DNA of 40,544 nucleotides, taken from assembly GCA_041648175.1 (NCBI GenBank), contig JBAZPO010000025.1:1-40544 (forward strand), read 5' to 3'. The DNA is from Desulfobaccales bacterium (GTDB lineage Bacteria; Desulfobacterota; Desulfobaccia; Desulfobaccales; 0-14-0-80-60-11). The notes under the pieces are model-generated. The model had not been told where the DNA came from. It worked only from the letters and a program-made list of their open reading frames with translations, and did not search any database. This document shows positions 24,384 through 33,420 of the stretch, piece by piece. The position numbers and the translations under genes were made by a program. How positions within the stretch are numbered: position 1 is the stretch's first letter; every line of letters begins with the position of its first letter.

Positions 24384-25430
24384 TCAATGGACGTCCGGGC
24401 CCAGCAACCTTTTACCGGTGCGTTCCCGGGTATCGATGGTAACCTCGGTGGACATCCCCAGGCGCAGGGGCCGGTTGGCCGGATAGGGGGGAGCCAGCAC
24501 GATTTTGACTGGGATGCGTTGGACCACCTTCACCCAATTGCCGGTGGCGTTCTCCGGGGGGAGCAGGGAAAAGGCCGCGCCGGTGCCGGCCATGATGGAA
24601 CTCACCGTGCCCTGGAATTCGATACCGGGATACATATCCACGCGAACCCTGGCGGGTTGGCCGATATACACGTGGGTGAGTTGTGTTTCTTTGTAGTTGG
24701 CCTGAATCCAGAGTTGGGGCGTTTTCAAGGGTACGAGCATCATCAGTGGTTGTCCAGGCTGGACCCAGTTGCCGACCTCCACTTGACGCCTGGTGATGTA
24801 GCCCTCAATTTCGGCCTTGATCTGGGTGTAGCCCAGGTTGAGGCGGGCCTGCTCCAGCCTGGCATTGGCTTCCTTGATGGCCGGTTGCTCTTCTAGGGGG
24901 ATATCGGTGGAGCCGCCGATGGCTGCCAGGGATTCCTGCAATTCCTTCTGTGACCGGTTCACTTCGGCCTGGTTCACCCGGTAGCGGGTGTTCACCTGAT
25001 CCAACATTTGTTTGGGTATGGTGCGGCGCTCATACAGGTTGGCGTAGCGGGTCTTGTCAATGCCGGCCAGGTTGAAATTGGCCTCGCTTTGGGGCAGTTT
25101 GGTCCTGGCGGTGGCCACCCGCACGTAAGCCTGGGCCATTTCCTGGCGCAAGCGTCCCAGGTTGCCTTCGGCCTGAGCCACCGCAGTCTCATAATCCTGC
25201 GGTTCCAGGGTCACCAAGACCTGCCCGGGGGTGACGTACTGGTTGTTATCTACCAGCACCTTGGCCACCCGCCCCGGCACCCGGGCCGAAATGACTCCCA
25301 CATAGCCGGCGACATAAGCGTCATCAGTGCTGATGTGAATGTGGATATATATCCAATAGGCGACCCCGCCCCCTACCATGAGGAGGACCAGCAGGGCAAT
25401 ACCCAAGCGCATGAAGATCTTACGGGACAT
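24384..25430 (-). CDS. emrA: EmrA/HlyD-type periplasmic adaptor of the efflux pump
   Basis: A 348-residue membrane-fusion protein. A single N-terminal membrane anchor (IALLVLLMVGGGVAYWIYIHI) is followed by TDDAYVAGYVGVISARVPGRVAKVLVDNNQYV, the first half of the lipoyl-like domain, then a long helical hairpin (about residues 80-180), the second lipoyl half (YTQIKAEIEGYITRRQVEVGNWVQPGQPL) and a beta-barrel domain ending in LRLGMSTEVTIDT. It links EmrB to the TolC channel. ATG at 25430 is chosen as it begins just before the anchor and overlaps the tolC-like 3' end by 11 bp; the longer frame only translates tolC sequence in another phase. Confidence 0.94.
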   Translation of the reverse strand: MSRKIFMRLGIALLVLLMVGGGVAYWIYIHIHISTDDAYVAGYVGVISARVPGRVAKVLVDNNQYVTPGQVLVTLEPQDYETAVAQAEGNLGRLRQEMAQAYVRVATARTKLPQSEANFNLAGIDKTRYANLYERRTIPKQMLDQVNTRYRVNQAEVNRSQKELQESLAAIGGSTDIPLEEQPAIKEANARLEQARLNLGYTQIKAEIEGYITRRQVEVGNWVQPGQPLMMLVPLKTPQLWIQANYKETQLTHVYIGQPARVRVDMYPGIEFQGTVSSIMAGTGAAFSLLPPENATGNWVKVVQRIPVKIVLAPPYPANRPLRLGMSTEVTIDTRERTGKRLLGPDVH

Positions 25431-26787
25431 GGGGTTGCGGCTGCTCCTGAGGTAGGAGTTCGGTGATAGAACCGACGGCCCACAATATTTGGGACTTGGC
25501 CATCTGATGATCATAAACCGCAGCCCAGTAATTGACCCGGGTTCTGGTCAGGAGGGTCTCGGCGTCGATAACGTCGGTGGCGGTGCCCACACTTTCCTTA
25601 TACCGCTCTTCGTTCAAACGCAGATTTTCCTCACCTTGGGTTACCGCGGTCTCCGTGGTCTTGATGCGATCCGAGGTCTCTTTGACCTTGAGGTGAGCAT
25701 TCTGCACGTCCAGTTGAACTTGCTCATTCAGGTCCTTATGCTGTTCCTGGAGCTGTTCCACCTTGAGCTTGGCCTGAGAAACCGCGGCCTTGGTGTCCAA
25801 CCCGGAAAAGATGTTCCAGTTCATGGCAAAGATGAGGGACCACTGGCTGTCGTTCACCGTAGCGTTATTGACCTGATAAAAGTATCCTCCCTGCACGGAA
25901 AACTTGGGAAAGTATTGGGCCCTGGTCTCCGTCACGGTCTTTTCCTGCTGGCGGATGCGATCTACCGAGGCCTTGAGATCGCTCCTTTGTTTCAGGGCTG
26001 CGTCGGTGGCCTGGCCCAGTCCCCAGGGCTTGACTACCACATTTTCATCCTTGAGTACCGTGGGAGCGGTTACGGGCAGCATCAGGACTTTGTTCAGCGC
26101 CGACCGCGTGTCGATATAATCGGTTTGGGCCACGATCAGGTTCTGCTCGGCGTCAGCCAGGGAGACTTTGGCCTGGAGCACATCATTGAAGGTAACCACC
26201 CCGAACTGGTACTGGTCCTGGGCAATCTTAAGATGCTGCTTCAGATCAAAGACCGTCTGCTGGGCCACTTCCACCAATTTCTTGGCCCTCAGGGTCTTGA
26301 AATATCCTTGGGCCACCGTCAGAAAGACGTTGTCTCGGGTCTGGGCCGTATCCAGGAGACTGGCCTTATGACCCATGATGGCGGCCTGATATTTGGAAGG
26401 AGTGCCCCAGAAGTCGAAGAGCAACTGGTTGATGGTGGTCTGGTTACCCCAGAAGTTTCGGTTGGTTTGGGCAAAGGAGACCCCGCCCGGCATCCCCGGA
26501 GCGCTGACCCCGATCTTAAACTTCAAGGGATCGTCATAAATGGTCTGGCTCGTTTGGGAATTGATTTGGGGCAGCAGCCCTGACCGGGCCCGGACGATCT
26601 GTTCGCCGGCAATGAGGGCCTGGAGGCGGCTGATCTTCAGATTGGGGTTGGCCTTCCAGGCCAGACGCAGGGCTTCCTTCAAATCCAGGTGCGCCGCGGG
26701 TGGCTCGGCGGCGCGGCCCGGGAAGATGGTCATGCTCCATATTACCAAAGCGCACAGGAGCACTCGCCCAAAGTTTCTGGCTGTCAT
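25420..26787 (-). CDS. TolC-family outer-membrane efflux channel
   Basis: A 455-residue TolC-type channel. A signal peptide (MTARNFGRVLLCALVIWSMT, ending near GRAA) is followed by the duplicated helical-barrel pattern: LDLKEALRLAWKANPNLKISRLQALIAGEQIVRARSGLLPQ-type repeats at the start and again around QRSDLKASVDRIRQQEKTVTETRAQYFPKFSVQGGY. It forms the outer-membrane exit duct for the EmrA-EmrB pump. ATG at 26787 overlaps the TetR stop by four bases (ATGA), a sign of translational coupling, and AGGAGAGG lies ten bases upstream. The frame continues open further upstream, but only antisense to the tetR reading and without a signal peptide. Confidence 0.94.
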   Translation of the reverse strand: MTARNFGRVLLCALVIWSMTIFPGRAAEPPAAHLDLKEALRLAWKANPNLKISRLQALIAGEQIVRARSGLLPQINSQTSQTIYDDPLKFKIGVSAPGMPGGVSFAQTNRNFWGNQTTINQLLFDFWGTPSKYQAAIMGHKASLLDTAQTRDNVFLTVAQGYFKTLRAKKLVEVAQQTVFDLKQHLKIAQDQYQFGVVTFNDVLQAKVSLADAEQNLIVAQTDYIDTRSALNKVLMLPVTAPTVLKDENVVVKPWGLGQATDAALKQRSDLKASVDRIRQQEKTVTETRAQYFPKFSVQGGYFYQVNNATVNDSQWSLIFAMNWNIFSGLDTKAAVSQAKLKVEQLQEQHKDLNEQVQLDVQNAHLKVKETSDRIKTTETAVTQGEENLRLNEERYKESVGTATDVIDAETLLTRTRVNYWAAVYDHQMAKSQILWAVGSITELLPQEQPQPHVP

Positions 26788-27428
26788 AGCGCCGTTTCCT
26801 CTCCTGTAGGTTGCTGTGCCCGGATCAAACCGGAAGAGAGCAGGGTGAGAATTACCGGGAAGGCCTCCTGGACCGCAGCAGTCTGCCCTTCGTCCCGTTG
26901 GTAATAGCCGGTGGCCCGGACCAACCCCCGAAACAAAAAGGTAAGGAGGCGGGGATTGGCCGGAATAAACTGTCCAGCGGCGATGCCCTCGGCAAACAGG
27001 CTTGTCATCAAGGAGACAAACTTCTCCTCCATTTCCTGGATGTGCCACCAGAATCCTGCCCGGGATTTCTGCTTTCCCTGGAGCACTTCCCGTGCATAGA
27101 TGGGAAACAGCAGCCGCTCCCGGTCGAGATACTCCAGGAGGACCGACACCATCCGGATCAATTTTTCCGGTGGCGTTCCCGGGGCCTGCAGCGATGACTC
27201 CACATCCCGGAGGATGTTTTCTCCCACCTGGCTGATCATGGCCAGGATCAGATCGTCTTTGCTTTGAAAATAGAGATACAGGGTGCCCTTGGCCACCCCG
27301 GCGGCGGCGGCGATCTCCTCCATGGTCAAAGCTTCCAGGCCGCGCTGGCTCAAAAGCTTGCGGGCCGCGGCCAAAATCTCCTGGGTCCGAAACGCAGTGA
27401 CGATCTCTTTTTTGGTGGCTCTAGTCAA
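26784..27428 (-). CDS. TetR-family transcriptional regulator of the efflux operon
   Basis: A 214-residue TetR repressor. The DNA-binding domain is at residues ~12-60: ILAAARKLLSQRGLEALTMEE, then IAAAAGVAKGTLYLYFQSKDDL. The rest is a helical ligand domain of the AcrR/FadR-like kind. It is the first gene of tetR-tolC-emrA-emrB, with a 4-bp overlap to tolC. A 34-bp palindrome 97 bp upstream (27525-27558) is the probable operator, so it should repress its own operon and be released by a pump substrate. The start at 27428 is a TTG with a weak Shine-Dalgarno; an internal start is possible but would cut into the first helix. Confidence 0.93.
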   Translation of the reverse strand: MTRATKKEIVTAFRTQEILAAARKLLSQRGLEALTMEEIAAAAGVAKGTLYLYFQSKDDLILAMISQVGENILRDVESSLQAPGTPPEKLIRMVSVLLEYLDRERLLFPIYAREVLQGKQKSRAGFWWHIQEMEEKFVSLMTSLFAEGIAAGQFIPANPRLLTFLFRGLVRATGYYQRDEGQTAAVQEAFPVILTLLSSGLIRAQQPTGEETAL

Positions 27429-27524
27429 GGCTTTTATTTCTTAGAATTTGTTAAACTGGTACTGAGGGCTACCGACGCTCTTATCCCCAAACTGTATACT
27501 CAATGTGATCGATTTTCGATATAA

Positions 27525-27558
27525 TGACTATGGGGTCATTGAAATGACCATTTAGTCA
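27525..27558. promoter_or_regulatory. Palindromic operator of the TetR-efflux operon
   Basis: A 34-bp dyad: TGACTA-n3-GGTCATT on the left mirrored by AATGACC-n3-TAGTCA on the right. Outer and inner half-sites match perfectly, with only the two short spacers differing. It lies upstream of tetR in an AT-rich region, as expected for a TetR-type autoregulatory operator. Confidence 0.75.
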
Positions 27559-27761
27559 ATAGTAGGTTTCCTCGGACATGTCAAGAAAAACTTGCAAACT
27601 CCCATGGCTCTGTTTAGACTAGAGAATATCTATAGGGTTCGTATCATTTTCGCTTTAAAATATATCTAAATTCGATATGTGACTTTTCGGAATTTGGGTC
27701 GACCTATTGTAACGAAAAACCAAAAACCCAAAACCAAAAACGATGTTTTCAGGAGGCGGTA
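27559..27761. other. AT-rich intergenic region between the efflux operon and DUF362
   Basis: AT-rich sequence with no gene seen. It ends with a CAAAAACCCAAAACCAAAAA-like low-complexity tract and the AGGAGG ribosome-binding site of the DUF362 gene. Confidence 0.4.
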
Positions 27762-28673
27762 ATGCGCCGTCGTGATTTTTTAAAGCAGATTGCGGCCTTA
27801 GGGGTAACAGCCGGGGCCGGCCGGTGGGTGTTGCCGGAAGAAGTGTGGGCTATGGCCCCAAAGGAAACACCGCAGGCCGTGGTGGCCAAAGCCCAGGGAA
27901 CCAATTACGCCCAACTGGTGGGAGATACCATCCAGGCCTTGGGTGGCATGAAAAAGTTCGTCAATCCCGGCGAAGTGGTGGTGGTCAAGCCCAACATGGC
28001 CTGGGACCGGACCCCGGAGATGGCCGCCAACGCCAATCCTGTTGTGGTACGCCAGGTGGTGGAACTGTGCCTCGAAGCCGGGGCCAAGCAGGTCAAGGTT
28101 CTGGACAACACCTGCCACGACGCCCGCAAGGCTTACGCCAATTCGGGCATCAAGGCCGCGGTAGAGGCTATCAACGATCCGCGGGCGACTGTGCCGTATG
28201 TGGACGATCGCCGGTTCGTGGAGGTCACCATCGAGAAGGCCAAGGCCTTGAAGAAATGGTATTTTTATAAGGATATCCTTGAAGCCGACCGCTTTATCAA
28301 CATACCCATCGCCAAGAATCATTCCGAGGCCCGCCTCACCATGTGTCTGAAGAACATGATGGGAGCCATCGGCGGCTGGCGGGGCCGCATCCATGTGGGC
28401 CTGCACCAGAATATCGCTGACATGAACCTGCTGCTGCGCCCGGATTTGCATGTCCTGGACGCCACCCGCATCATGGTGAAGAACGGCCCTTCCGGGGGCA
28501 ACCTCGAGGATGTTGAGGTGAAAAACCTGGTATTCGCCGGCGTCGATCCCGTGGCCCTGGACTCCCTGGGCACCGGCCTGTTCGGCATGAAACCCGAGGA
28601 TCTCGGCTATATCATCAAATCCCACCAGGCCGGCCGAGGGGAAATGGACCTGAACAAAATCAAGGTTATATGA
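27762..28673 (+). CDS. Tat-exported DUF362 protein
   Basis: A 303-residue DUF362 protein, a family common in anaerobes and often found with iron-sulfur proteins; its activity is unknown. The N-terminus MRRRDFLKQIAALGVTAGAG is a twin-arginine signal, so the folded protein, perhaps carrying a cofactor, should be exported to the periplasm. Family features are GEVVVVKPNMAWDRTPEMAANANPVVV (about residues 70-96), INIPIAKNHSEARLTMCLKNMMGAIGGWR near 188-216, and AGVDPVALDSLG near 265. Unlike some relatives it has no ferredoxin domain of its own; the NapH-like polyferredoxin encoded 219 bp downstream may provide electrons (inference). AGGAGG precedes the ATG. Confidence 0.9.
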   Translation: MRRRDFLKQIAALGVTAGAGRWVLPEEVWAMAPKETPQAVVAKAQGTNYAQLVGDTIQALGGMKKFVNPGEVVVVKPNMAWDRTPEMAANANPVVVRQVVELCLEAGAKQVKVLDNTCHDARKAYANSGIKAAVEAINDPRATVPYVDDRRFVEVTIEKAKALKKWYFYKDILEADRFINIPIAKNHSEARLTMCLKNMMGAIGGWRGRIHVGLHQNIADMNLLLRPDLHVLDATRIMVKNGPSGGNLEDVEVKNLVFAGVDPVALDSLGTGLFGMKPEDLGYIIKSHQAGRGEMDLNKIKVI

Positions 28674-28892
28674 ATCGGATAAAGGACGGGGCCGGTAACC
28701 TGCGGTAGGCCAGCCGGTTATCGCCCCTCAAACTCCCGCAATCTTCCTGAAGGCCTCCAGACATCATCCATCGTTTCATGGCTGCGATAATCCTTCATTT
28801 AAGCGCAATTGCCCCACCCTCCGGGAGGATGACGGCAATCTTGACAATCCTCCGGTTGGGGGTCATCCCGGAAAATTCTCAATTACCAAAAG
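28674..28892. other. Intergenic region between DUF362 and polyferredoxin genes
   Basis: About 220 bp; contains imperfect inverted segments around 28818-28875 (CCTCCGGGAGGATGAC, later AATCCTCCGGTTGGGGGTCAT), possibly an attenuator or internal terminator. No gene seen. Confidence 0.35.
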
Positions 28893-30467
28893 ATGTTGGC
28901 AAAACTCATGGATAAACCCAGTTTCTCCTTAACCCGGCGCAGGTGGACCCACCTCCGCCGGGTCGTCCAGATTCTCTTTCTGGCGCTGTTTGTGTGGCTC
29001 TTTTTGAAAGCCGAATTCGAGGGCGAAAACCACCTGGCCTGGCCGGTGGACCTGTTCTTTCGTTTTGACCCCCTGATCCTGGCGGCCAATCTCCTAACCT
29101 TCAGTCCTATCGTGGCCGGGCTTTTCTGGTCATTACTCTTTGTGGCCCTGACCTTCGTCCTGGGCCGGTTTTTCTGCGGCTGGGTCTGCCCTCTGGGCAC
29201 GACCCTGGACTGCAGCCGACGACTGCTCTTCAGTCCCCGACCCGACCGCGGCTGCGCGGCCCGGTGGCGCCGGGGCAAGTACTACCTGCTCATCGGCCTC
29301 CTGGTGGGGACGCTGTTTTCCCTGAATCTGGTTGGACTGTTTGATCCGTTGTCCTTGCTCTACCGCACCCTGGCCATCGTGCTTTACCCGGCCTTCGGCT
29401 ACGGGGTGGAAAAAGCGGGGCTCACTATGTACCGCCTGGGCCCGCCGGTCACGTATGTCAGCGAGCCCCTCTATCAGTTTTTCAAGGCTACGGTGCTACC
29501 CTTTCGGCCCCTGGTCTACGTGCTGCCTTTTCTGACGTTGGTGCTCTTTGCCCTGGTGGTAGCGGCGGAGCGGGTGGATCGGCGTTTCTGGTGCCGGGCC
29601 TTCTGCCCACTTGGAGCCCTCTACGGCCTCATCGCCCGCTTCTCGCTGCTCCGGCGGCGGCCCGCCGCCTTGTGCCCCGATTGCGGTGATTGCGTGGAAG
29701 TCTGCAAAATGGCTGCCTTTGCCCCGGACAAACCGTCCCGCCACTTAACTGCCGAATGCCAGCTCTGTCTTAAGTGCCTGGAAACCTGCGATAAAGAGGA
29801 TCGGGTGAGCTTTACCTGGGTTTCCAAAGCGCTCCGGGCCCCGCTAGACCTGGGGAGGCGTCAGGTGATCACTGCCGTTGCCGCGGGGGCGGTGGCCGTG
29901 CCCATGATCCGCCTGGGTTCCCTGGCCCGACGGCCCGATGAGTTTCTCATCCGGCCTCCCGGTGCCCAGAATGAAGCCGAGTTTCTCTCGCGTTGTATCC
30001 GCTGCGGCCAGTGTATGAAGGTCTGTCTGACCAACGGCCTCCAAGCGGTATTGTGGGAAGCGGGTTTGGAAGGGATCTATACCGCGCGGCTCATACCCCG
30101 TATGGGGTATTGCTCCTACTCCTGCAATCTCTGCGGCCAGGTCTGCCCCACCGGCGCCATCCCCCCCCTTAAGCTGGACGCCAAACAGGCCACCACCCTG
30201 GGAACCGCGTTCATCAATCGCTCCCGGTGCATTCCCTACTCCGAAGGCACCGATTGCCTGGTGTGCGAGGAACATTGCCCCGTTTCTCCCAAGGCTATCA
30301 CCATTACCGAGCAAGAGGTCGTCAATCTGCAAGGTGAACGGGTCAAAATCAAACTGCCACTGGTCAATGCCGACCGCTGCATCGGCTGTGGCCACTGCGA
30401 ACACGTCTGCCCCGTGGGTGGTGCGGCGGCAATCCGGGTGAAGCGGTCGCTCAGGGTCGAGATGTAA
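28893..30467 (+). CDS. NapH/MauN-like membrane polyferredoxin
   Basis: A 524-residue inner-membrane iron-sulfur protein. The N-terminal half has about four to five hydrophobic segments and two NapH-type motifs, FFCGWVCPLG (about residues 93-102) and FWCRAFCPLGALYG, each at a membrane edge. The C-terminal half is rich in cluster motifs: CPDCGDCVEVC, CQLCLKCLETC, CIRCGQCMKVC, CNLCGQVCPTGAI, CLVCEEHCP and CIGCGHCEHVCPVGG. Proteins of this kind pass electrons from quinol or cytosolic ferredoxin across the membrane to periplasmic partners. The Tat-exported DUF362 protein encoded upstream on the same strand is a likely partner. The ATG lacks a clear Shine-Dalgarno; a second ATG five codons on is possible. 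Confidence 0.9.
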   Translation: MLAKLMDKPSFSLTRRRWTHLRRVVQILFLALFVWLFLKAEFEGENHLAWPVDLFFRFDPLILAANLLTFSPIVAGLFWSLLFVALTFVLGRFFCGWVCPLGTTLDCSRRLLFSPRPDRGCAARWRRGKYYLLIGLLVGTLFSLNLVGLFDPLSLLYRTLAIVLYPAFGYGVEKAGLTMYRLGPPVTYVSEPLYQFFKATVLPFRPLVYVLPFLTLVLFALVVAAERVDRRFWCRAFCPLGALYGLIARFSLLRRRPAALCPDCGDCVEVCKMAAFAPDKPSRHLTAECQLCLKCLETCDKEDRVSFTWVSKALRAPLDLGRRQVITAVAAGAVAVPMIRLGSLARRPDEFLIRPPGAQNEAEFLSRCIRCGQCMKVCLTNGLQAVLWEAGLEGIYTARLIPRMGYCSYSCNLCGQVCPTGAIPPLKLDAKQATTLGTAFINRSRCIPYSEGTDCLVCEEHCPVSPKAITITEQEVVNLQGERVKIKLPLVNADRCIGCGHCEHVCPVGGAAAIRVKRSLRVEM

Positions 30468-30665
30468 GGAAATCTTAGGGGAGGGGGCTAAGAGTCTTTT
30501 TCTCGGTGCACTTACCCGCCTCCCCCCCAATCCCTTAAGATTTAGTCAAAAGATCGGTCTTCCCTCTTCTCTTTCAAGTTTCCATAATCGAGCTGATGCG
30601 CTATCCTTGTCGACATCGGATTACAACCCCCTAGCATCGGAAAGTCGGCGATAAGGAGACCGGAA
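30468..30665. terminator. Intergenic inverted repeat after the polyferredoxin gene
   Basis: Imperfect arms AAATCTTAGGGGAGGGGG (about 30470-30487) and CCTCCCCCCCAATCCCTTAAGATTT (about 30519-30543) can pair over a loop of some 30 nt. It may be a terminator for the DUF362-polyferredoxin transcript. The rest holds the DUF3124 ribosome-binding site, AAGGAG. Confidence 0.4.
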
Positions 30666-31148
30666 ATGAAGAATCTTGCCAAAGCGCTCTTGCTGATCAT
30701 GGTCATGATAATGGGTCTGTCCCTGGTTACAGGGATGGCGGCAGGTCAGGTGAAGCTCGTCAAAGGCCAAACGCTTTATCTACCCATTGCTACAAGTTAC
30801 GTAAGTGATGATTATTCCTTTAATGTAAATGCCACTATTTTCATACATAATACTGATCCCGATCATTCAATCAATATCATCAAAATGGATTTCTATAATA
30901 CCAGCGGCAAACTGGTCGAAAAATATTTACAGCAGCCCCTGAAACTTGCTCCTGCGGCGGCCACCCGGATTCACGTCAAAAATCCCTTGAGTGGCGAGGA
31001 AGGGACGGCAGCGCACTTTGTTATCCAATGGCAAGCAGAAGCCAAAGCGGTCGAACCTATAATCGGGGGTTTGTTGTTCAGTTCGTCTGGGACCCGTGGT
31101 TACTCCTTCTCCACACATCCGAGAATCGTCCAGGAGGCTGCCGATTAA
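30666..31148 (+). CDS. Exported DUF3124 protein
   Basis: A 160-residue secreted protein of the DUF3124 type. A signal peptide (NLAKALLLIMVMIMGLSLVT, likely cleaved near GMAAG) leads to a single beta-rich domain with the pattern GQTLYLPIATSYVSDDY, NVNATIFIHNTDP, KMDFYNTSGKLVEKYL and AAHFVIQWQAE...EPIIGGLLFSS, reminiscent of an immunoglobulin-like or cupredoxin-like fold. No cysteines in the mature part. AAGGAG precedes the ATG by nine bases. Function unknown. Confidence 0.82.
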   Translation: MKNLAKALLLIMVMIMGLSLVTGMAAGQVKLVKGQTLYLPIATSYVSDDYSFNVNATIFIHNTDPDHSINIIKMDFYNTSGKLVEKYLQQPLKLAPAAATRIHVKNPLSGEEGTAAHFVIQWQAEAKAVEPIIGGLLFSSSGTRGYSFSTHPRIVQEAAD

Positions 31149-31166
31149 TTATCATGGTATGCCAAA

Positions 31167-31652
31167 TTGACTAAGATGCCTGCTCCGGAAAACCCTGGAA
31201 TCAAACGTCATTACCCCGACCAGCCCCTGGTGGGCGTCGGCGCCGCGGTCTTTAAGGGCGGCGAAGTGCTGCTGGTGCGCCGGGGGCAGGAACCAGCCAT
31301 GAACTCCTGGAGCCTGCCCGGTGGCCTGGTGGAGTTGGGGGAGACTATGGAGACCGCCATCCGTCGAGAACTGGCGGAAGAAACCGGAATAACCGTGCGC
31401 CTCTTGGGCATCGCCGCGGTGCTGGAACGCATCTTCCCTGACCCCGACGGCCGCATCGCCTATCATTATGTGTTGGTGGACTTCCTGTGTGACTATCTTG
31501 ACGGGGAGTTGACCCCCGGGTCGGATATCACCGCGGCCCGGTTCGTCCCTCTGAGCGGACTCTCCGATTTCGACCTGCCCCAATACACCGCGGAGGTCAT
31601 CCACCGGGCCTGGGAGCAGAAGCGGCAGGGTACTTGTTTGCCGCTCATGTAA
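31167..31652 (+). CDS. NUDIX hydrolase
   Basis: A NUDIX pyrophosphohydrolase of 158-161 residues. The complete Nudix box GGLVELGETMETAIRRELAE followed by ETGI matches GX5EX7REUXEEXGU, so it should bind Mg2+ and split nucleoside diphosphate-linked substrates in the cytosol. The opening VGVGAAVFKGGEVLLVRRG and the later YHYVLVDFLC resemble ADP-ribose/MutT-like housekeeping members; the substrate cannot be deduced. Start TTG at 31167 or ATG at 31176; neither has a clear Shine-Dalgarno. It follows DUF3124 by 18 bp and may be translated from the same message. Convergent with tpx. Confidence 0.92.
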   Translation: MTKMPAPENPGIKRHYPDQPLVGVGAAVFKGGEVLLVRRGQEPAMNSWSLPGGLVELGETMETAIRRELAEETGITVRLLGIAAVLERIFPDPDGRIAYHYVLVDFLCDYLDGELTPGSDITAARFVPLSGLSDFDLPQYTAEVIHRAWEQKRQGTCLPLM

Positions 31653-31653
31653 A

Positions 31654-31675
31654 GGGCGGACACACCGGTCCGCCC
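31654..31675. terminator. Convergent-gene hairpin
   Basis: GGGCGGAC (31654-31661) and GTCCGCCC (31668-31675) form a perfect 8-bp stem just after the NUDIX stop and before the tpx stop, so it could end both transcripts. The same stem forms the core of the MITE-like elements. Confidence 0.5.
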
Positions 31676-31703
31676 CTAAGAAAATCTTTGCCGGCCTATG
31701 TTC

Positions 31704-32219
<516 letters not shown>

Positions 32220-32233
32220 ATTCTTATCCTCCT

Positions 32234-33277
32234 TTAAATAAAACACTGGGGGTCAGAAGCCAGAAAATCGGGGTTTCCTTGGGCCGTCGCAGACGCATAG
32301 GCAATGGCCCGGCAGCCCCGACAGGCGGACCATCTCGGGCACTTGCCGCATTTACCCTGGTAGAGGTCTTTGGTTCGAAGTTGCTCCAAAACGGGAGAAG
32401 CGGCCCAAATTTCCCGCAGAGGAGTCTCTCCCACTTTTCCCAAGGCAATAGGCAAGCGGCGACAGGGGGTAACTGTGCCGTCCGCCAGGATGGTAAGCCC
32501 GGACACCCCCGCGGCGCAGCCCCCGGCCGGAAAGGTGTTATTTTCGCCATCAGCCGGCGCGGGGCTGTTCATCTGGGCCGCCATGGGGTCTCCGGTAGTA
32601 ATCTCCAGGCCTTCGACCTGCATGGATAAAATACTTTCATACAAACGCTTCGTCTCATCTAAGGTCAGCATGTGGGCCAGCAAGTCTTTTCCACGGCCCG
32701 AAGGAACCAGGCGGGAAAATCCCAGCCGGGAAACTCCCAGTTCGCGGGCCAGTCCTACCATCTCTTGGAAATAGCCGGCATTCATTCTGGAAATGGTGGC
32801 ATTCAATGAGACCTTCACCCCTGCCTGCAGGAGGTTTCGGATCCCCAGGAGAGCGGCGGCAAAACTGCCCCGGCCTCTGACTTGTTCGTGAATCTCCTCT
32901 GGCCCTTCCAGGCTGATCTGGATGCCCTGGACTCCCAAAGCCGCAATTTTTTTTGCTATATCGAGGGTAATGCACGTGCCATTCGAGAGAATATAAATTT
33001 CAAACCCGGTCTGCACCAGCCTGCCCAGGATGTCAAAAAAGCCCGTCCTTAAGACCGGCTCCCCTCCGGTGACGTTAAAACTTGGGGAAAAATCTAGGCC
33101 ATAAGCATCATGCCAGGCCTTAAGCATGTCGCTGATTTCTTCTATTACCCGGTAAATTTCGGCCAGCGACAATTCTCTAAAATTTCCACCTTCCTGGTAA
33201 CAATGCCTACACTTCAGATTGCATCTCTCCGTGAGATGCCACTGGATTAAAAAATCATAGGGCTGACTGAGGGACAT
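32234..33277 (-). CDS. Radical SAM/SPASM peptide maturase-like enzyme
   Basis: A 347-residue radical SAM enzyme. CNLKCRHC (Cys19, Cys23, Cys26) binds the SAM-cleaving [4Fe-4S] cluster; VTGGEP (near residue 70) and the ISLEGPEE strand complete the core barrel. The C-terminus is a SPASM-type domain with about seven further cysteines (GCAAGVSGLTILADGTVTPC, then CGKCPRWSACRGC and a final DPQC), seen in enzymes that modify ribosomal peptides. It resembles the maturases described for selenocysteine-containing peptides (Sbt/selenobiotic type), and a tiny TGA-containing gene lies directly upstream. tpx follows 14 nt downstream. Substrate assignment is inference; a heme-biosynthesis or tungsten/molybdenum-type SPASM role is the main alternative. 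Confidence 0.88.
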   Translation of the reverse strand: MSLSQPYDFLIQWHLTERCNLKCRHCYQEGGNFRELSLAEIYRVIEEISDMLKAWHDAYGLDFSPSFNVTGGEPVLRTGFFDILGRLVQTGFEIYILSNGTCITLDIAKKIAALGVQGIQISLEGPEEIHEQVRGRGSFAAALLGIRNLLQAGVKVSLNATISRMNAGYFQEMVGLARELGVSRLGFSRLVPSGRGKDLLAHMLTLDETKRLYESILSMQVEGLEITTGDPMAAQMNSPAPADGENNTFPAGGCAAGVSGLTILADGTVTPCRRLPIALGKVGETPLREIWAASPVLEQLRTKDLYQGKCGKCPRWSACRGCRAIAYASATAQGNPDFLASDPQCFI

Positions 33278-33351
33278 AGTTTCCGGCCTTCATAGAAGGA
33301 CTTACTTGACGGAAAGATCTGGGACGGGATAAGGGCGGGAATCGCCGGCAA

Positions 33352-33414
33352 GCAGATATGGCAAAATGAGTGATGGCTTTGGTTTTGAGCGATACTCAAA
33401 AATGCCATATCTGC
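33352..33414 (-). promoter_or_regulatory. Nested stem-loop between the peptide gene and the radical SAM gene
   Basis: Outer arms GCAGATATGGCA (minus strand 33414-33403) and TGCCATATCTGC (33363-33352) pair perfectly over 12 bp. Within lies a second perfect hairpin TTTTGAG-TATCG-CTCAAAA (33383-33401). The whole lies between a high-copy peptide gene and its putative maturase gene, where an RNA structure could lower downstream expression or block exonucleases. Confidence 0.55.
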
Positions 33415-33420
33415 CCCCAT

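Noticed and set aside
25489..26583. Long open frame antisense to the TolC gene
   Set aside because: It is a shadow of a well-supported gene on the other strand.
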